Assembly (NCBI RefSeq): GCF_003945595.2
Contig: NW_024104532.1
Location: forward strand, 1,859,501 to 1,923,500
Origin: Pipra filicauda
Lineage: Eukaryota; Chordata; Aves; Passeriformes; Pipridae
Direction of reading: 5' to 3'
DNA: 64,000 bases
This document shows positions 1 through 12,388 of the stretch, piece after piece. The notes under the pieces are model-generated. The model was given only the letters and a program-made list of their open reading frames with translations. It had not been told where the DNA came from and ran no database searches. The position numbers and the translations under genes are program-made. How positions within the stretch are numbered: position 1 is the first letter of the stretch; every line of letters starts with the position of its first letter.

Positions 1-3000
1 TACCTTCATATCACATAAAAACAAAAAAGTTGGGAGGACTTTACACCACCTGTGTGCACAATATATACCATGTATTTGGTTTATGGCAGCTCGATCCAAG
101 ATATCTGAACGTACACACACCCTTTACACTGCCTTGACACAAACAGCACAGTGAGATCAGCAGAGGAGCACTTGAGCCCCATGCACAGCTCAGTTGTCAG
201 CTTACATAGCACAGAAAACTCCCAGCACTGCCTTTCTTTGCATACTTTAAATCACAGATTGCTCTTTACAAGCTGATGGGCCAGTGCTTTAGCTGAAATT
301 GTGACAGACTTTCTAGCATTGAAGTATTTTATTATCAAGTGAGTACAGCTCCACGACCAACAGAATTTATCCTGATTTATTTAGCAAAAACCCCAATATT
401 TTATTGATTTGTTTCAGTTTAACCACTTTTCCTTCACTCTTTCCCTATTTCACTGCTGTTTCACTCCTCAAATACCAGGGCATAAAAGTGGGTTAACTAT
501 TTTTAATTTTTACTAAAGACATTAGACTTCAGTCGCTGGAAAAAAACTATAAAGCAGCTCTGTGGTCCGTCATAGTTCACACAATGCCACTGAATTAGCA
601 GCCCTGCCAGAGTCATACTTTTCCTAAAAGAACCTCTGTTCAGCGTAAGTGATGACAGATAACAGCATTGCTGTTATTGCAACATGATATGAGTATTTGG
701 TTGCCTGCTACCTCAAGGTAAACTCCTGTAACTTTAGCATGGTCACCAAAAAGCAGCAGCAGTATCAAAGTCAGGGTGTGTTGGAGAGCAGTGCTAATCC
801 AGCCATCTGAAGCTGCTTTTCTCACAGCAAGCATGGGACCCTAAAACGTGTCACCTTGAGCTGAGGGTGCTGATGACATGTTTCTTTCATCAGCTTCCTG
901 AGAAAGTTATAAAGATTCACATGGTGAATATTTCATGTGTGGGAAACACATTTCCCACCTTTCCCTGGATCAGGCACATGCAAATCACCTGCACGTAAAA
1001 TGGTGTGCAGTCTGCTCACAAATACAATAATCAGTGATTCCTCAAACAACCTGACACCAACAATATCCTTAAATAACATCAACACACCAGTGCTATTGCC
1101 CAAATCTGCAAAACCCAGAGGGTGAAGCTGTTTAAAGGACATGTGCATTATACCCTCTGGCCAGAGTCTGAGCCTCTGAAGCACTGAGAAAATTTTCTGC
1201 ACAAACAGACATGAAGTGCTACTCAAACCCCACCTGAACAGATGCATCCTGGAACGCTTACACCAGGTGTAGACATGGTGTAACAACAGCGTTCTCTCCT
1301 GAGACCTGGCTCAGAACCTGCTCGGGTTTGTTCTCAAGATTTTTTTTCTTTTTTTTTTTAAGTGGAAAGTGCTTTATGTTAAAAAAAAATTAAGAAAAAA
1401 AGTCAGGAGGTCTGTTTAGACTGACATGGAAATTATTTTTCACCAGATTTATGTGCAGGACTGATGGCCTGAAGAGTGAGAAACAACAAAGAAAGATGCC
1501 ATTAGACCTCTTATTTACAATAACGTGTAGTGTACACCAGTAATGAATCAGAAGAACATAAGAAATGAAGAAAGGGATTATTGAGTTAATTCATGTCTCA
1601 AAAACACTAAAAATACACAACCCTAGAAGTTTCCAGCCCCAGAGAAATGCAACAGAAACTTTACACATGTGCAGAAGTGTGACCACGAGATGCTGACTCT
1701 GGACAAGCTCAGGGGCTCTCGGCTGCAGCTGCTCCACTGCCTCACCACCAGCAAGATATACCTTGCAAGACTGTGGGATTTACTGCTGGACTGACACTCC
1801 AGTCTCAGTTTTTGCATCACTAAATCCTCAGGAGAACTGCAACAGTGATGGACAATTTAGAAATGTGACTGTAAATCTCCTGTTCACACAATCCTGCTGT
1901 GAAGCTGGGTGGAACTTACCTCACCTGACCCATCTCAGTGATTAAAGAAAAGTATTTGGGAAGTGTCAGTATGGTGAGAGGTTGGTTGCATCCCCTCCTA
2001 AGACAACTTGGGCTTCAAAGAACAAATTAAATGTTTGCTTCAAGTAAAGTAGCAGCAGTGAAGGACCTTATGTGAGGGAGAAAAAAATTCACAATAACTT
2101 AAAGTTATTGAAAGCTAACTTTTAATAAATAAAAAACTAAACTAAACTGGGAACCTGGTCAGAGTAAGTGACAAAGAACAGTCTAACAAGAGATGCTGCT
2201 GGGAGATGTGATTTTACTTTTTGTAATGACCTTTCTTGGTTCTCTTGAAAAAAAAAAAGGAAAAAACAATTAAAAGGAATCTTTTAAATAAACTAGTAGG
2301 GTAAGTCTATATTTAGCTGTCCAGAAAAAAAAAATGCAAATGTATATTTGTATTTATACAAGAAGAGATCAAGTGCAAAATTGTGGAAGAAAGTCAAGTG
2401 CTGCTTTCAGCTCCTGCCCACAAGCTGGACATTCCATCCAGGGGTTCCCATTGTTTCATGATATTTAAGAGAATAAAGCCTTCCTTTCCTTTGCAGCAGG
2501 GAGCTCTGGCAGTGAGCACTGGATCCGGAGTATAGTGGCTATTTTGAGTGCTGGAAGGAAGCAAAAGGCTGTTTTGTGGAAAGGCGGAGGCACTTTGTTT
2601 GAGTTGTGCACGCGGTGGTTCAACAAGAGAAGATATTCCAGGGGTACTTGCAGGGAATCCTGAAATGGCTTCAGGTATAAAATGCTGCAGATCTTTTCGT
2701 GTCTGTAGGGGCAAGCAACCCAGACACTGTAAAATTCATTGGGATTCACCACTGGAGGGGAAAGACTGAAAGAGGAAGGGTAAAAGAGAGTTTCTGATAT
2801 GCTAGGCAAGAGGATCACACTATATGTAACGCTGGAGATGTCATCAATAAATATTGCATATGTCTCCTACCTTTAATATGACATTGAAAGAGCTTAATTA
2901 ACCTTAGAAATAATGACCTCGGCAGCAGACATGTAGAATCCAATCATATCTGCTTATATCACAAGTTTTGGATTAAGTACTTCAGAGCTTTTCTTAAAGC

Positions 3001-4362
3001 AATGAGCCTTGAATATGTAGGAAAAAGACTTTTGCTGATGCACTCTTCTGTGCCAGAGAGATGTGGAAAAGGCATTGTAGCCTGTAGCTACGAAGTTATC
3101 TCTTGCACCAGTCGGGAAAGGTGATCCAGCTAATAAGAATATTTTCTCTGCCCTTCAAGCTATCATCCAGTGAGGGTACCCAAGCTGAAGGACAAAACCC
3201 CAAAACTGGAGTAGAATTCAGATCAGGATGCTAGTGACAAGTTAGAACTGGAGCAAGGTAAGAACATGAGTTGGCTGTAATAACAAAAATTATGCTCACG
3301 CCACTGTGTACTTCGTTGGTTGGAATGATGAGAAACAGCATATTTAGCACGGAGTTCAACAGACCAAGACATTGTAAGGACAGAGGCACAGCATTAGATA
3401 CACAGGGGAACAGGGAACAGCTACAGGCATCTTCCATGTGTGTTAAAACACAGACAGGACTTGGGATCTCTCCTGTTTTCCTGGGTGTCTGGTTGTGTCA
3501 CCGAGATGCCTTTCTGTGTGAAAGCAGGGATGATACCTGTGATCAGTAGGATTTACAGCCACAAAACACAGAACATGAGGGTCTACAAAGTACTATATCA
3601 GCACTGCAGAATTATTACTTTTCTGTATCACTGCAGAGGACAGCATCAGCAATGGAAAAAAGGTTTACAATGAGCAGTTAAGGAACCTTGCCAAGCAGTC
3701 AGGGCAGACAGATAAAAGTTGTTGTTCATCTACATCTTACCAATGAAAGTTACAATTCAATGGAGTAGGAAGTACTTGCAACTTAACAACCTTTTACTCT
3801 TTAGTTCTATTTTATGTTCTATTGTTCTTCTTTTGAGAGCAATTGTGCTGGCAACTGGCAAAGAGTAAAAAGCATCAGAAAAAACCTTACAGCTGCTCCC
3901 CCTCTATCACCTCCCTGGAAAAAAAATAATTCCTCAGTAATGGAAACATCACCAGCAAATTTCACCCAAAATCTTTTTAACTGGACAGTAGCTTAAATCA
4001 AGAACTCAACGTGAGTACTGAATATTGATTGTTCTCCTTTTACTCAAGTCTGTAGCTCTGATAAAGTTCCACTAAAGACATAATTGCATAATAGGTAACT
4101 TAAAACATGTTATCATTTCTTTAATACATACATTTCAGTAATTAAAAGGCTGAAAGCCTTTCAGATGACTGGCTAAATAATGTGATGACAAGATAGGGTC
4201 TGATCTCGGAGATATTAATATAAAGCTAGAGAAAACACAAATTTTCATCTTTTCTAGTGAGTTGAGACTCCAGGCCCAGAGTTAACTAGTTCAGGAAATA
4301 AACCCACAGTCATGTGCCTAAAGGCTTAATGAACCTCATTAGCTGAACATACAATATCAAGT
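1..4362. other. AT-rich noncoding stretch, no gene seen
   Basis: No open frame here exceeds about 120 codons and none resembles a known protein or a spliced exon. The stretch has scattered short A and T runs (for example around 1340-1400 and 2249-2270). I recognise no repeat family, RNA gene or regulatory block in it. Confidence 0.6.
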
Positions 4363-4857
4363 TAGGGTACTGAAGGAACTGGTGGAAGAGCTCCCTGAGC
4401 CACTCTCCCCATCATTTATTATCCTTCCTGGCTAACCAGGGAGGTCCCTCACAACTGGAGGTTGACCAATGTGACTCCCATATACAAGAAAGGTCAGAAG
4501 GAGGATCTGGAGAACTATAGGCCTGTCAGCCTGACTAGTGCCAAGGAAGGTTATGGAACAAACTATCACAAATGTGATCACATGTCATGTACAGGACAAT
4601 CAGGCCCAGCCAGCACAGGTTTAGGAAAACTTCATCACTCTCTACTAACACCTGAAAGGAGTTGTAGCAAGGAAGGGATCAGCATTGGAAGTGGCTGTCC
4701 AAGGAGGCAGTGGAGTCACCATCCCTGGAAGTGTTCAAGAAAGGACTGGATGTGGCATTCAGTGCTGTGGTTTATTTGACAGGATTGTGTTCAGTCAAAG
4801 GTTGGACTCAATGACCTTGGAGATCTTTTCCAACCCTAATGATTCTATGATCCTAAG
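4363..4857 (+). mobile_element. CR1 LINE, truncated and internally deleted, avian type
   Basis: This is a dead copy of a CR1 non-LTR retrotransposon, the main LINE of birds. Positions about 4430-4560 encode a reverse-transcriptase fragment: reading from 4462 the frame gives TNVTPIYKKGQKEDLENYRP followed by VSLTS, a standard CR1 RT segment. The text then passes through decayed RT sequence (HMSCTGQSGPASTGLGK region) and jumps near 4640-4690 to the 3' end. It finishes with the typical CR1 3' end, GGTTGGACTCAATGACCTTG at about 4801-4820, and an ATTCTATGAT tail. Compared with a full CR1 of about 4.5 kb it lacks the 5' part, most of the RT and the endonuclease. Loss of frame and the internal junctions make it non-functional. 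The family assignment comes from memory of CR1 consensus text and is firm; the exact 5' boundary is approximate. Confidence 0.93.
4462..4779 (+). pseudogene. CR1 reverse-transcriptase remnant
   Basis: This open frame of 105 codons lies inside the CR1 copy. Its first 26 residues or so match the CR1 RT block around NYRPVSLTS; the rest is frameshifted reverse-transcriptase and 3' UTR sequence read out of frame. The catalytic YxDD region is absent, so it cannot be active. It should not be annotated as a host gene. Confidence 0.85.
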
Positions 4858-6639
4858 TTTTAAACCCCTGTTTAATCTCCAAATAAAAATCAAGTGGGAG
4901 TTTGAAGAAATACTGTGAAGTACCAATGACAAACTTATGAGCAGATACTTATGTGTTAGACAACATGCTAAAATACCCTCACCTTGACTTGTCAAAAATA
5001 ACCACCAACTAACAGACAACCCTGACAATATAGTGCTCAGTGCTTGATTCAAAATCAGGAGGAAATGTACATTATCACATACAAGTTCCATGTGACTTTG
5101 GTGTCTATTAAATGAAATAACATTACTCCAAGTTGGGAGTAATCATTCTGATTACAACTGAATGACCATGTTTCTACCCTCAAAGATTTCTTGCACTGTG
5201 CAGAATAACTGCAACAAGTACAAAATTATTGCACTGTTCCAACTCCTGCAGTGAAGCTTTTCTGCCAACCTGGAGCTGCAGTGTTGCCTATCTACAGCTA
5301 GCTTTAGCCTTGGCACCTTCTGAGCACTCCAGAAACTTCTTACACAGAGTAAGTTCATGAATATAAAGAGCTTTGGCTCACTGTACTTAGGAGAGCATGA
5401 AGATCCCTTCATCTTAAAGATTCCCAATGATCAGTACAAGCAGCTACCTGGAACTAGCAAGGACACTGAGGAGAAAACTTTCATCCTTTCAGTAAGTGTC
5501 TTGGGACTTATTACAACTACAGGTGGTCAGACACTTGACTTTGTGTCTCTCCTGAAAGACAGCACCTCCAGGATCGCAGCATTCCCTAGTGTGACACCTC
5601 TTCAGCAGCATCTGAAAGGGAAGTAAACCTCCTACTGAGTCACCAAACACTGCTTCCCACACTAGTGAGGCTTTTCCTTAGAGGACTCTTCTTTTAAAAT
5701 AAAAAATTGTCAGTCTAGTGATGCAGTGCCAATAACTCCATGTGCTGTTGCTTTTTTATATCCTGAAGGTTGCTTTTAAAAAATGGGTTTCATTACATAA
5801 CACGTTACAGCAAACTGATGTCTCACAAGTTTGGAACTGATTTTCTTTTTTTTTTTTGCAACTGGACATGGTCTTCTTGATCTCCATCCAGTCATTTAGA
5901 ATTTTCACTTACATGTCACTTTTAAAGCAAGAGTGAATTCCTGTCTGAATTCCTTGGTAACACTTTTAGGTTATTTTTTAAATTCCAATTCCAAAGATCA
6001 CAAAATAATGAGGAAAAAAAATATATTTCTTTTCCTTTATCACAGGAATCTTTGTATTGAATTATAGGCAATAATGCATTAGAGATACAGAAACCAAGAA
6101 CGGAAGCAGAGCTGGCAGAACACCCACAGAAATGCCCTGCCTTCATCCCATAGAGCAACATGCTTTTAAGATGTCCAGGCAGAAAAATTTCTGGAATTTT
6201 AAATATGTTAATAGCTCAAAGTAATGATGACTCCAAGCCAAAACCCCAAATTGGAAAGTTCCTGACCTCTGGGCAACATTCAGTCTGCAGCAGGGAAGAA
6301 ATGAAACAGAAATTCAGAAGGCAACATGCACACCTTTTGTGAAGTTCTAATCTGAGGTTGGCATGGGGCCAGAAATAACCAGTTGAGACCTTGCCTTGGA
6401 GACCTGAGCTCAGAACCAAAAAGTCTGCAGAATAAAATGGAAATGTCTTCCTGAAATGCAATAAAGGCTGGTTTCTCTCTTGTTGCACTGTCTTTTTCCA
6501 AACTATCTCCACCCGTTACCTCTCCCAGGACATTGGCAAATGGCACCCCTTAGGCTGTATAAATCTCTGCAGAAGGAATGGCATAATTTTTCTCCCATCA
6601 CAAACCTTCCAGTCTAATATTTGACAGCCTAGATCAGGT
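4858..6639. other. Noncoding stretch, nothing specific seen
   Basis: The open frames are short (up to 98 codons) and without recognisable domains. There is a T11-12 run near 5847. I see no repeat, RNA gene or motif cluster I can support. Confidence 0.5.
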
Positions 6640-6910
6640 GCTGTCCAAACATTTATTAAAACATTTTAAATGATGAATATATCCAATTATTACTATTAAT
6701 GCAGCTAATACTGACTAATGAGGGGGAAACATACTAGCTTGTGTCCCGCAATTCATTACCCCTGCCTTGTCAACAATTCAAAGCCCAAAACCTAATCATC
6801 CATACCGGGCCCTGTTATATTTCACACGTCACATTTAATAAGTCACTCAGTGCCTATAAATTAATGTAACATGTCGGCGTTTATGAGCGCAGCTTTGTCG
6901 CTGTTAACAA
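6640..6910. promoter_or_regulatory. Candidate conserved noncoding element
   Basis: This block differs from its surroundings in being rich in homeodomain-like cores (AATTATT, CTAATGAG, AATTCATTA, TAATCATC, AAATTAATG) and in containing several CpGs (near 6803-6830 and 6873-6898) where the flanks have almost none. It has no open frame of note. That composition is typical of developmental enhancers in vertebrate gene deserts. It is inferred from composition only; no alignment was possible. The boundaries are rough. Confidence 0.35.
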
Positions 6911-7017
6911 ATGATGTGCTGGCCTGGTCTGCTGCAGCTCAGCAGTGACGAATGATGGAGGATGATTTCTCTCCAAACTATAAACTGCACACTGGGGACC
7001 ACGAGAAGACAGAGCTC

Positions 7018-7039
7018 CACGTGCACACGTGGGCACGTG
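7018..7039. promoter_or_regulatory. Three CACGTG E-boxes at 8-bp spacing
   Basis: Perfect palindromic E-boxes CACGTG start at 7018, 7026 and 7034, exactly 8 bp apart. CACGTG is the binding core of USF, MYC/MAX, MITF/TFE and CLOCK/BMAL1 proteins. The sites continue into an alternating GT/CA stretch, so they may be a by-product of microsatellite-like sequence rather than selected sites. The candidate conserved block 6640-6910 lies about 110 bp to the left. Confidence 0.5.
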
Positions 7040-7060
7040 TGTGCACACAAGCACGCACAC
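7021..7060. repeat. Imperfect alternating CA/GT tract with hairpin potential
   Basis: The tract alternates purine and pyrimidine for most of its length. It contains an inverted repeat: GTGCACACGTG at 7021-7031 can pair with CACGTGTGTGCAC at 7034-7046. Such tracts can form Z-DNA or a cruciform in vitro; no in vivo role is implied. Confidence 0.6.
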
Positions 7061-8202
7061 ACTGCGTGTGGAAATGGTGTAGGGTATGGATAATGTGCAC
7101 CTGAAAGTGCTGTTACAGGTATATTTCATGCATTTTAATGCAGAATACTTTTCAGCCCGGTCATTATATTTTATCAGCCTATATCTATTCAGACATGCAT
7201 ATATATGAACACTAGATACCTCACAGTATTATAGGAATGCATAAAAAGTCTTCAGCAATTTTATTGAAAACACATCTACTGTATATATCATGTTACAGTT
7301 TCACTTGCACTAGTTTAAGCCAAGCAGGTTTATAGATACTATCATTTATAGCAATACTACATACAAGTGGGGCCAAATCTTTGGTTTGACTTACAATTAG
7401 CCTGAACACCTGTAATATTTCCATTCTTAGTGCTTCCATAGCCAACCACAACTTGAAACAGAAATGAAACACTGTAGAGTTGTATTGCAAAATGTGATGC
7501 TAAACTGCAGATGACTGGCAGAGCACCAACAGTTTCTTTACTACTTCTTGAGCAAAACTGATTTTTTTTAAACAGTATGTATAATGTGTAACTTAATAAC
7601 TTAAAGGAACAGAGTACACGAAATGTGCATGTGATATACATGTATATTTTAATAACCTTCTTCCTGTTTTCCTGCAAAAAGTGTAAGCATTGAAAGGTAA
7701 CAGGGAAAATGTTGGTGTCTTTTTGGTTACTTTGGTTACAGCTGGGGCAGGTTCAGGAATGATGAAAGACATCTGGATCTACATACAGGTGCATTAAAGT
7801 ACTATATGCAGTAATAAAACTGCATGTTGCAAATGCACACTGTGGCCTGGAGGGAAGTTGTCACTGGAAGCACCTTTTATAGAGCTCAACTGGTTTGTCA
7901 GCAGCAGAGGAAGAAGACAGATAAGGAAAGGACCTCTGAGAGCTGAGTTCCTCAACCCTTGGAAGCTGACTCTTACCAAAGCACAGACCAGAACCCCAGT
8001 TTTGGCTTTGTAACAAAGCTTTCCTGACAGTAATGCCAGTTTTACCCTTATGGTCTCTTTTACATCAGCATATCCTGTTACAGCAACACATTCCTTAGGA
8101 AACAAAACATACTGGAACACACACAAAAATTTGAAAAGTTCAACTGAGATGTGAATGCACTGGTGATGAGCCCACAGCCAGTCTGGGAGTGATAGATCTG
8201 AA
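7061..8202. other. Noncoding stretch, no gene seen
   Basis: A 138-codon minus frame ends at 7794-8210 but overlaps the CR1 end and resembles no known protein. Nothing else could be assigned. Confidence 0.5.
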
Positions 8203-8300
8203 TGAATCATAGAATATTCTGATTTGGAACAGATCCATAAGAATCATCGAAGGCCAACTCCTGGCCCTGCACAGGACAGTCCCAAGAATCCTACCATGAC
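8203..8300 (-). mobile_element. CR1 LINE 3' end, minus orientation
   Basis: Read on the + strand this begins AATCATAGAAT and continues through GATCCATAAGAATCATCGAA and CCAACTCCTGGCCCTGCACA to GGACAGTCCCAAGAATCCTA. This is the reverse complement of the 3' terminal 100 bp of an avian CR1 subfamily. All coding sequence is missing because of normal 5' truncation. Several substitutions show it is not recent. Confidence 0.88.
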
Positions 8301-8609
8301 TGAATTTTCTTTCTGAATTTTAGGTACAATTTTTTGCCCCTGTTTACCCTGTGAAAAATTAAGATTTGTGGGAAAGAAACATGTCTGAGAGTCTGCCAGC
8401 ATGAAAAAACTCTTAGAGAAAAACCTCCGGTGTGTCAAAACGTCATCTGGAGAAAGTCCATAAACGAAAGCTCTTCACTTATTTCCAGCAACCGTAACTC
8501 AATGTTTCCACATCCATTGAAGCAGCAATACTGAACAACAGTGAAGGATAAAGTAATACTTTTTTTCCAAAATCAATCCACCCTGGAAGGGCCACCCAAT
8601 GGTTGAAGG

Positions 8610-8850
8610 ACTACACCAGGACTCAGAAGACCTATTCCTGTCTCTGCTTCATATACTTTGTAAGCCGCCCAGTTGCTTTTAAGCTGCTAAAGATGCAATT
8701 AAGCCCTCTTGAAAGTCCTACTGCACATTTTACTGCACCTTTAGAAGTCAAAACACCTTTATAAATCTACTTTTAAATCTCTCTGTGTCTTCTGTTCCCA
8801 TCTTTAAAATAGGGATCATGACACTTCCCTAGCACACAGGTACAGTAAGG
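8610..8850 (+). mobile_element. MIR/CORE-SINE-like ancient SINE, interrupted
   Basis: The stretch from about 8617 (CCAGGACTCAGAAGACC then CTGTCTCTGCTT) follows the MIR-type text for the segment before the core. The stretch from about 8782 (CTGTGTCTTCTGTTCCCATC then TTTAAAATAGGGATCATGAC) follows the MIR segment usually reading CTCAGTTTCC..CATCTGTAAAATGGGGATAAT. Some 130 bp of unrelated or decayed sequence lies between. Assignment is by eye to remembered consensus, so subfamily is not given. Confidence 0.55.
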
Positions 8851-11800
8851 ATGGATAAAGACAAAGACATTTTCTAAAAGGTGTCACACACATCCAGGAT
8901 TCTCTCATGTATTGTTGGCATAAAAAAAAAATCTTAGATTCTTTTAAAGACTTCTGATATATAAAGGGGGATTTCATAGGCTTTAAATGTCTCTAAGAAA
9001 ATTATTCTGTCTATACAGGCAGTACCAGTGAAAGAACCACACTGACCAATTTGTTTTTCTAGGTCATGTGCCAGTTTTTTTGGCACTTCATACCTTTAGA
9101 CTGAAAGAGATTGTAAAATTCTATTGAAAGGCCTGAGCATTGCTGCTCCTGCACTCCATGTAACTGGGCACTACCTGATGCTGAAGGAAACTGATGTTTC
9201 AGGGTATAGTCCGAGGTCAGCTCCCCAAGATATTAAATATTTTAAAAATTTCACTAAAGAAAATTTATTTGGTAATTGTCTAATAAGGTGTTATTTTCTC
9301 AAAGAGCAATACTGTGTTTCTAGCACCTAACTCAGAACTTATATGGTGCTAATCCTCCCTCCAAGTAACTGTGAAGTTGAGACCGCTGCACCTGAACAAA
9401 ATCAAATTATTTGAGTAGTTCAACACCCACATCACTTGTTTTTTTTAATCCCATTCTCCTCACTATCCTGTCATTCATTTACCATCTTTAGGCCTTTCAG
9501 TTATAAATTTTGTGGGGCAACATTTGTATAGAAATCTGACCTACCAGAGGCCACCAGATACTACCAAAAAATACAAAGCAGATAAGAACAAACTTCATCA
9601 TCTCTCTTTTTTTTTTCCTTTCATACACATTAAGCTCTAAATGAGCAGGAAAAACAAAAAAGTAAGTTGAGTGCTAACATGAAAGTTTAGTACTGTCTGC
9701 ATGCCACAGCAGCCACACTTAGCTCTGAAAACTTACAAAATTCCATAAGAAAGGTAAAGATTACAATAAAGCCACCACACAGGCACTGCTGGAGAAAGCC
9801 TTAAAAAAGGGAAAAAGTAGAGTTACCCTGTTGCAAGGGATTCATGGAATCTCTGAAATTTTGAAGAAAAGAAATCTGCATGACAATAACATTGTTTCTT
9901 TCTCTGAGGGACCCTCAGGGCTCTCAAAATCATACAGAAAAGAACACAGCTCTTTTCAATTCAGCCCATTGTAGAGAACGGTGAATGTCACAAGGTTTAT
10001 TTTATAATGATTTATTATAAAGAAAAATAAGGGCTCAGGCAGAGACATATTTTCTCAAGAATTTATTATTCACCAAAATGGTTTGTTTTGCAGAAACATT
10101 TCTTTTTGCTCTATTTTTTTTTCTGGCAGTTCCTTTTGGCTTCATCCTAGATGTGCCTTCATCCCCACTTTGCTTTGAGAGGGGTAAACTTTCAATCTTC
10201 ACCTCTTCTGTTACCTGTGGTGCTCACACTTCCCCTGAGCAGGGATGTCCATAATCATCCATAATCACTGCTAAGCCTCCAAACACCTTTTCCTTCTTGC
10301 AACATACCTGTCTGGCTCCTCCCTTCCAAAACATCAGAGATCCCTCAGACCTCTGGACAGACAACGGAGCAAAGCACTACCAATACAAGACAGTCCACTG
10401 CCACCAGAGGCAGAGGCACACGCCTGAATCCCACAGTGAGGATCTCCTTGGATCACTGCTGGGGAACACAGTGGAGGGCCAGGAGGGCAGGAGCAGCCCC
10501 AGCCTGTCAGCTGGAGCAGAGCTGCTGCTGGTGTTTGGGAACCGGCTCCCTGGGGGAAACAGCCAAACAGAAACTCAGCTGGAAGAACATCCTTCCTAAT
10601 CCCTGTGCGAGCAAGAAATCAGCTGCACTGAAATGAAGGGCTTTAGCCAGCTCTCCTTCCCACCTGCCTATATGAACCAGCAGCTCTACAAAGACCCTGG
10701 CTGGGTGTGTTCTGCAGGATCCTGTGCTATTCCGGAGCCACCAGCAGCCTTCCCTTCCTAGGTGTCCCTATTGCACTTCTCTATTATAGCAATTTATACT
10801 CTTTTATTTATACTCTATTTATACTCTTTAAAAATTATGCTCTTAACCATCAAGCCAGTTAAGGAAAAGCCAATACTAAGGGACTTCACAAAAACTTGCA
10901 AGAGGTTTTGGGAAAAGAAAGGAAGGTATTACAGTGCACGGCTCTGCTAGTGACTGAATTTCTACTCCAAGAATTATTTCCTTCAATTAGAAAAGCAGAA
11001 GGATTTAAAAAATTTAAATAAAATCTACCTCAGTTGCATTTTCCACACAGAATTAGCACTTGTTTCAGAAAGTAAATAAACCAAAATCTGAGCAGGCAAA
11101 GAAAACTCCAAGTGCATTATATGTCCAAGCTAAACTGATGCAATTCTACATGTTCTGTGAAAAAATAAAGTCAAAAGTAGGTCAGAAAAGCTGACAGAAT
11201 TAATCACTGAAGAGATGAATAGGAAATTTGATGGAAATAAGATCACTTTTCATGATGAATTCATAGTCAGCGCTTAATTGAGTACAATGAACTTGAAAAT
11301 ACACTTGGTGAATGTCTGCATTAGCTGGACTTCTGAATGTTTGTAGCAGTTAAGATACACAAACTGATCAATAGTGTAAAACAAAGGAGCTCAGGTATGC
11401 ATGTGTACTCATACATCACTTCAATAAATTACCCTGGGTGTTACAACCAGAGGAAGGGAGGGGGGTGGATTTAGAACAATCATTTTGGGATCAAGAGCTA
11501 AATCATTTCAACCACATCTTGATTTCTGCAAAACTCGGCAGGAATTATGAGGCTTAACAGCATCTCAACAATTAGCATATTATAAATACAAAAATGATAT
11601 ATTAAAGCGAGAGGAGAAAAAGGCCAGCATTTTACACCTACAGTAATATAATTCCACTACTTAATGCAAAGTAACAGGCATTAGAGTGTTTGGGATCCTC
11701 TTGTATAGTGTTATCTGTTCTATCAGTAAATGAGACTATGTGAACAGTACAACCTATAAATAATTCAAGGCCTGAGATGGCAATTATAGAACCATGCACA

Positions 11801-11860
11801 ACCAGCATGAATATTTTATGAAGGCTAAAACAGCCCTCAGAATGAATCATGGATAGATGA
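8851..11860. other. Noncoding stretch, no gene seen
   Basis: Open frames are at most 100 codons (10297-10599, + strand) with no recognisable domain. The region 10440-10620 is slightly richer in G+C but has few CpGs. T-rich and A-rich runs are scattered. No repeat family was recognised apart from the small tandem at 10790. Confidence 0.5.
10790..10830. repeat. Short AT-rich tandem repeat
   Basis: The unit ATTTATACTCT occurs three times with small spacer differences (ending near 10803, 10816 and 10828). Each unit resembles a TATA box, but this is best read as a simple repeat. Confidence 0.65.
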
Positions 11861-11884
11861 ACACACACACATACACACACACTC
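11861..11884. repeat. (AC)n microsatellite
   Basis: Eleven AC-type dinucleotides interrupted once by AT. Likely length-variable; no function indicated. Confidence 0.9.
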
Positions 11885-12211
11885 AGCTGTTGGCCAAGTA
11901 TTGCTTCCAGACATGGCTTATATCTGATCCTTAGTACATCTAAAAAGAAAATTCCTGAACCCAAAAGTCAGAAGTTACATCTCTATTGTTATATATTAAA
12001 AGATATTTAAAAAATAAATAAAGTGACTGAAGACAAAAAAATGTTATATGGGTGAAAGAAAACGTTTGCTTCCTTTCAAAGATTCTGGTAGGAATTCTAA
12101 ACAACTTCTTCCTATGCACAAAACGTGGCTGCCAAAAGCCAACCACGATGTACAAAACGAGGGCCCGGAAGGGCTGTGCAGTGCATTGGTCTGCAAAATC
12201 TGCCCCTAAAG

Positions 12212-12388
12212 GAGGACTTACCTACATGGAGATATTTTCCAGTAGAGATATACTGGTATAACTCCCCATATGGGCACTATTATTGCAGCACAAGAGCATT
12301 CACATGGGAGTTACAGCAGTATAACTACTCCAGCATAATTATACGGGTGTAATTATGCCAGTAAATTTCCCTGTATTAGCAAGCCCAG
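12212..12388. mobile_element. Ancient MITE-like DNA transposon fragment
   Basis: The ends form an imperfect inverted repeat. The left end (CTTACCTACATGGAGATATT, about 12217-12236) pairs with the reverse complement of the right end (about 12364-12384, CTTGCTAATACAGGGAAATT) at roughly 13 of 20 places. The interior holds repeated GTATAACTcC words and a strong hairpin, GCATAATTATAC at 12333-12344 against GTGTAATTATGC at 12347-12358. The text resembles a widespread archosaur/turtle nonautonomous element with GCCAGTAAAATTCCC-type ends. There is no transposase. Superfamily cannot be fixed by eye. Confidence 0.5.

Noticed and set aside
10400..10420. CTCF-like word GCCACCAGAGGCAGAG
   Set aside because: One G short in the central GGC block, so the consensus breaks in the most important part.
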